From Oscheius tipulae (taxonomy: Eukaryota; Nematoda; Chromadorea; Rhabditida; Rhabditidae), in assembly GCA_037178975.1 (NCBI GenBank), contig JASJZH010000006.1, positions 6,200,001 through 6,264,000 of the forward strand: 64,000 nucleotides of DNA, written 5' to 3'. The translations under genes and the position numbers were made by a program. The notes under the pieces are model-generated. The model worked only from the letters and a program-made list of their open reading frames with translations. It was not told the origin of the DNA and did no database searches. The first letter of the stretch is position 1. Every line of letters starts with the position of its first letter. This document shows, piece after piece, positions 63,992 to 64,000 of the stretch.

Positions 63992-64000
63992 CGAGGACAA

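Overview
The window reads as a gene-dense nuclear segment of a nematode. Exons are short. Most introns are 40-60 bp and end in TTTCAG-type acceptors. Several genes have an acceptor-like site just before the ATG, as expected for spliced-leader trans-splicing. The gene set is animal and neuronal: UNC-80, a GABA-B receptor subunit with the nematode-type third loop, an Ig-superfamily guidance molecule and a nematode-type globin. I cannot name the species. No rRNA, tRNA, CRISPR array, retroviral or LTR element was seen.

Layout, left to right. 1-7156 (+) is the C-terminal part of UNC-80. 7573-9944 (+) is a membrane-anchored short-chain dehydrogenase; one of its introns seems to hold a small antisense gene (7950-8301, -). 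10247-11811 (-) is a globin with an N-myristoylation-type start and a long serine-rich leader. 15873-16647 (+) is a small secreted protein with a Pro/Tyr-rich tail. A 6-kb gene-poor stretch follows, with a clean TA-flanked MITE at 18543-19006. 22690-25777 (+) is an Ig3-FN3 GPI-type adhesion molecule, and 26372-27596 (+) a secreted DOMON protein. Three minus-strand genes follow: SGSM3 (27807-31172), a TMPPE-like membrane metallophosphoesterase (31476-33263) and TXNDC11 (35011-38688). TXNDC11 is head-to-head with an NFRKB/INO80-G homologue (39263-41904, +). The right third is all plus strand: GABA-B receptor 1 (44764-49512), an M1-aminopeptidase-like pseudoenzyme (52008-54345), a two-Neuralized-domain protein kinase (54892-57896) and cysteine dioxygenase (58825-60692). 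An unidentified gene ends at 63991.

The most unusual gene is the one at 54892-57896. It joins two Neuralized (NHR) domains to an apparently active protein kinase, an architecture I do not recognise. Three neighbouring genes keep their family fold but have lost the catalytic residues: the M1-like protein (zinc ligands and GAMEN), TXNDC11 (CxxC cysteines) and SGSM3 (TBC glutamine finger and the Asp of the arginine-finger motif). Several introns carry unexpected content: a nested antisense ORF in the SDR gene, and a transmembrane-tail ORF with a poly(A) signal inside the cysteine dioxygenase gene.

UNC-80 (sodium-leak channel complex), GABA-B receptor 1 and the Ig protein point to neuronal membrane functions, but nothing indicates one shared pathway. 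Gene models were spliced by eye; exact exon borders are the least certain part.
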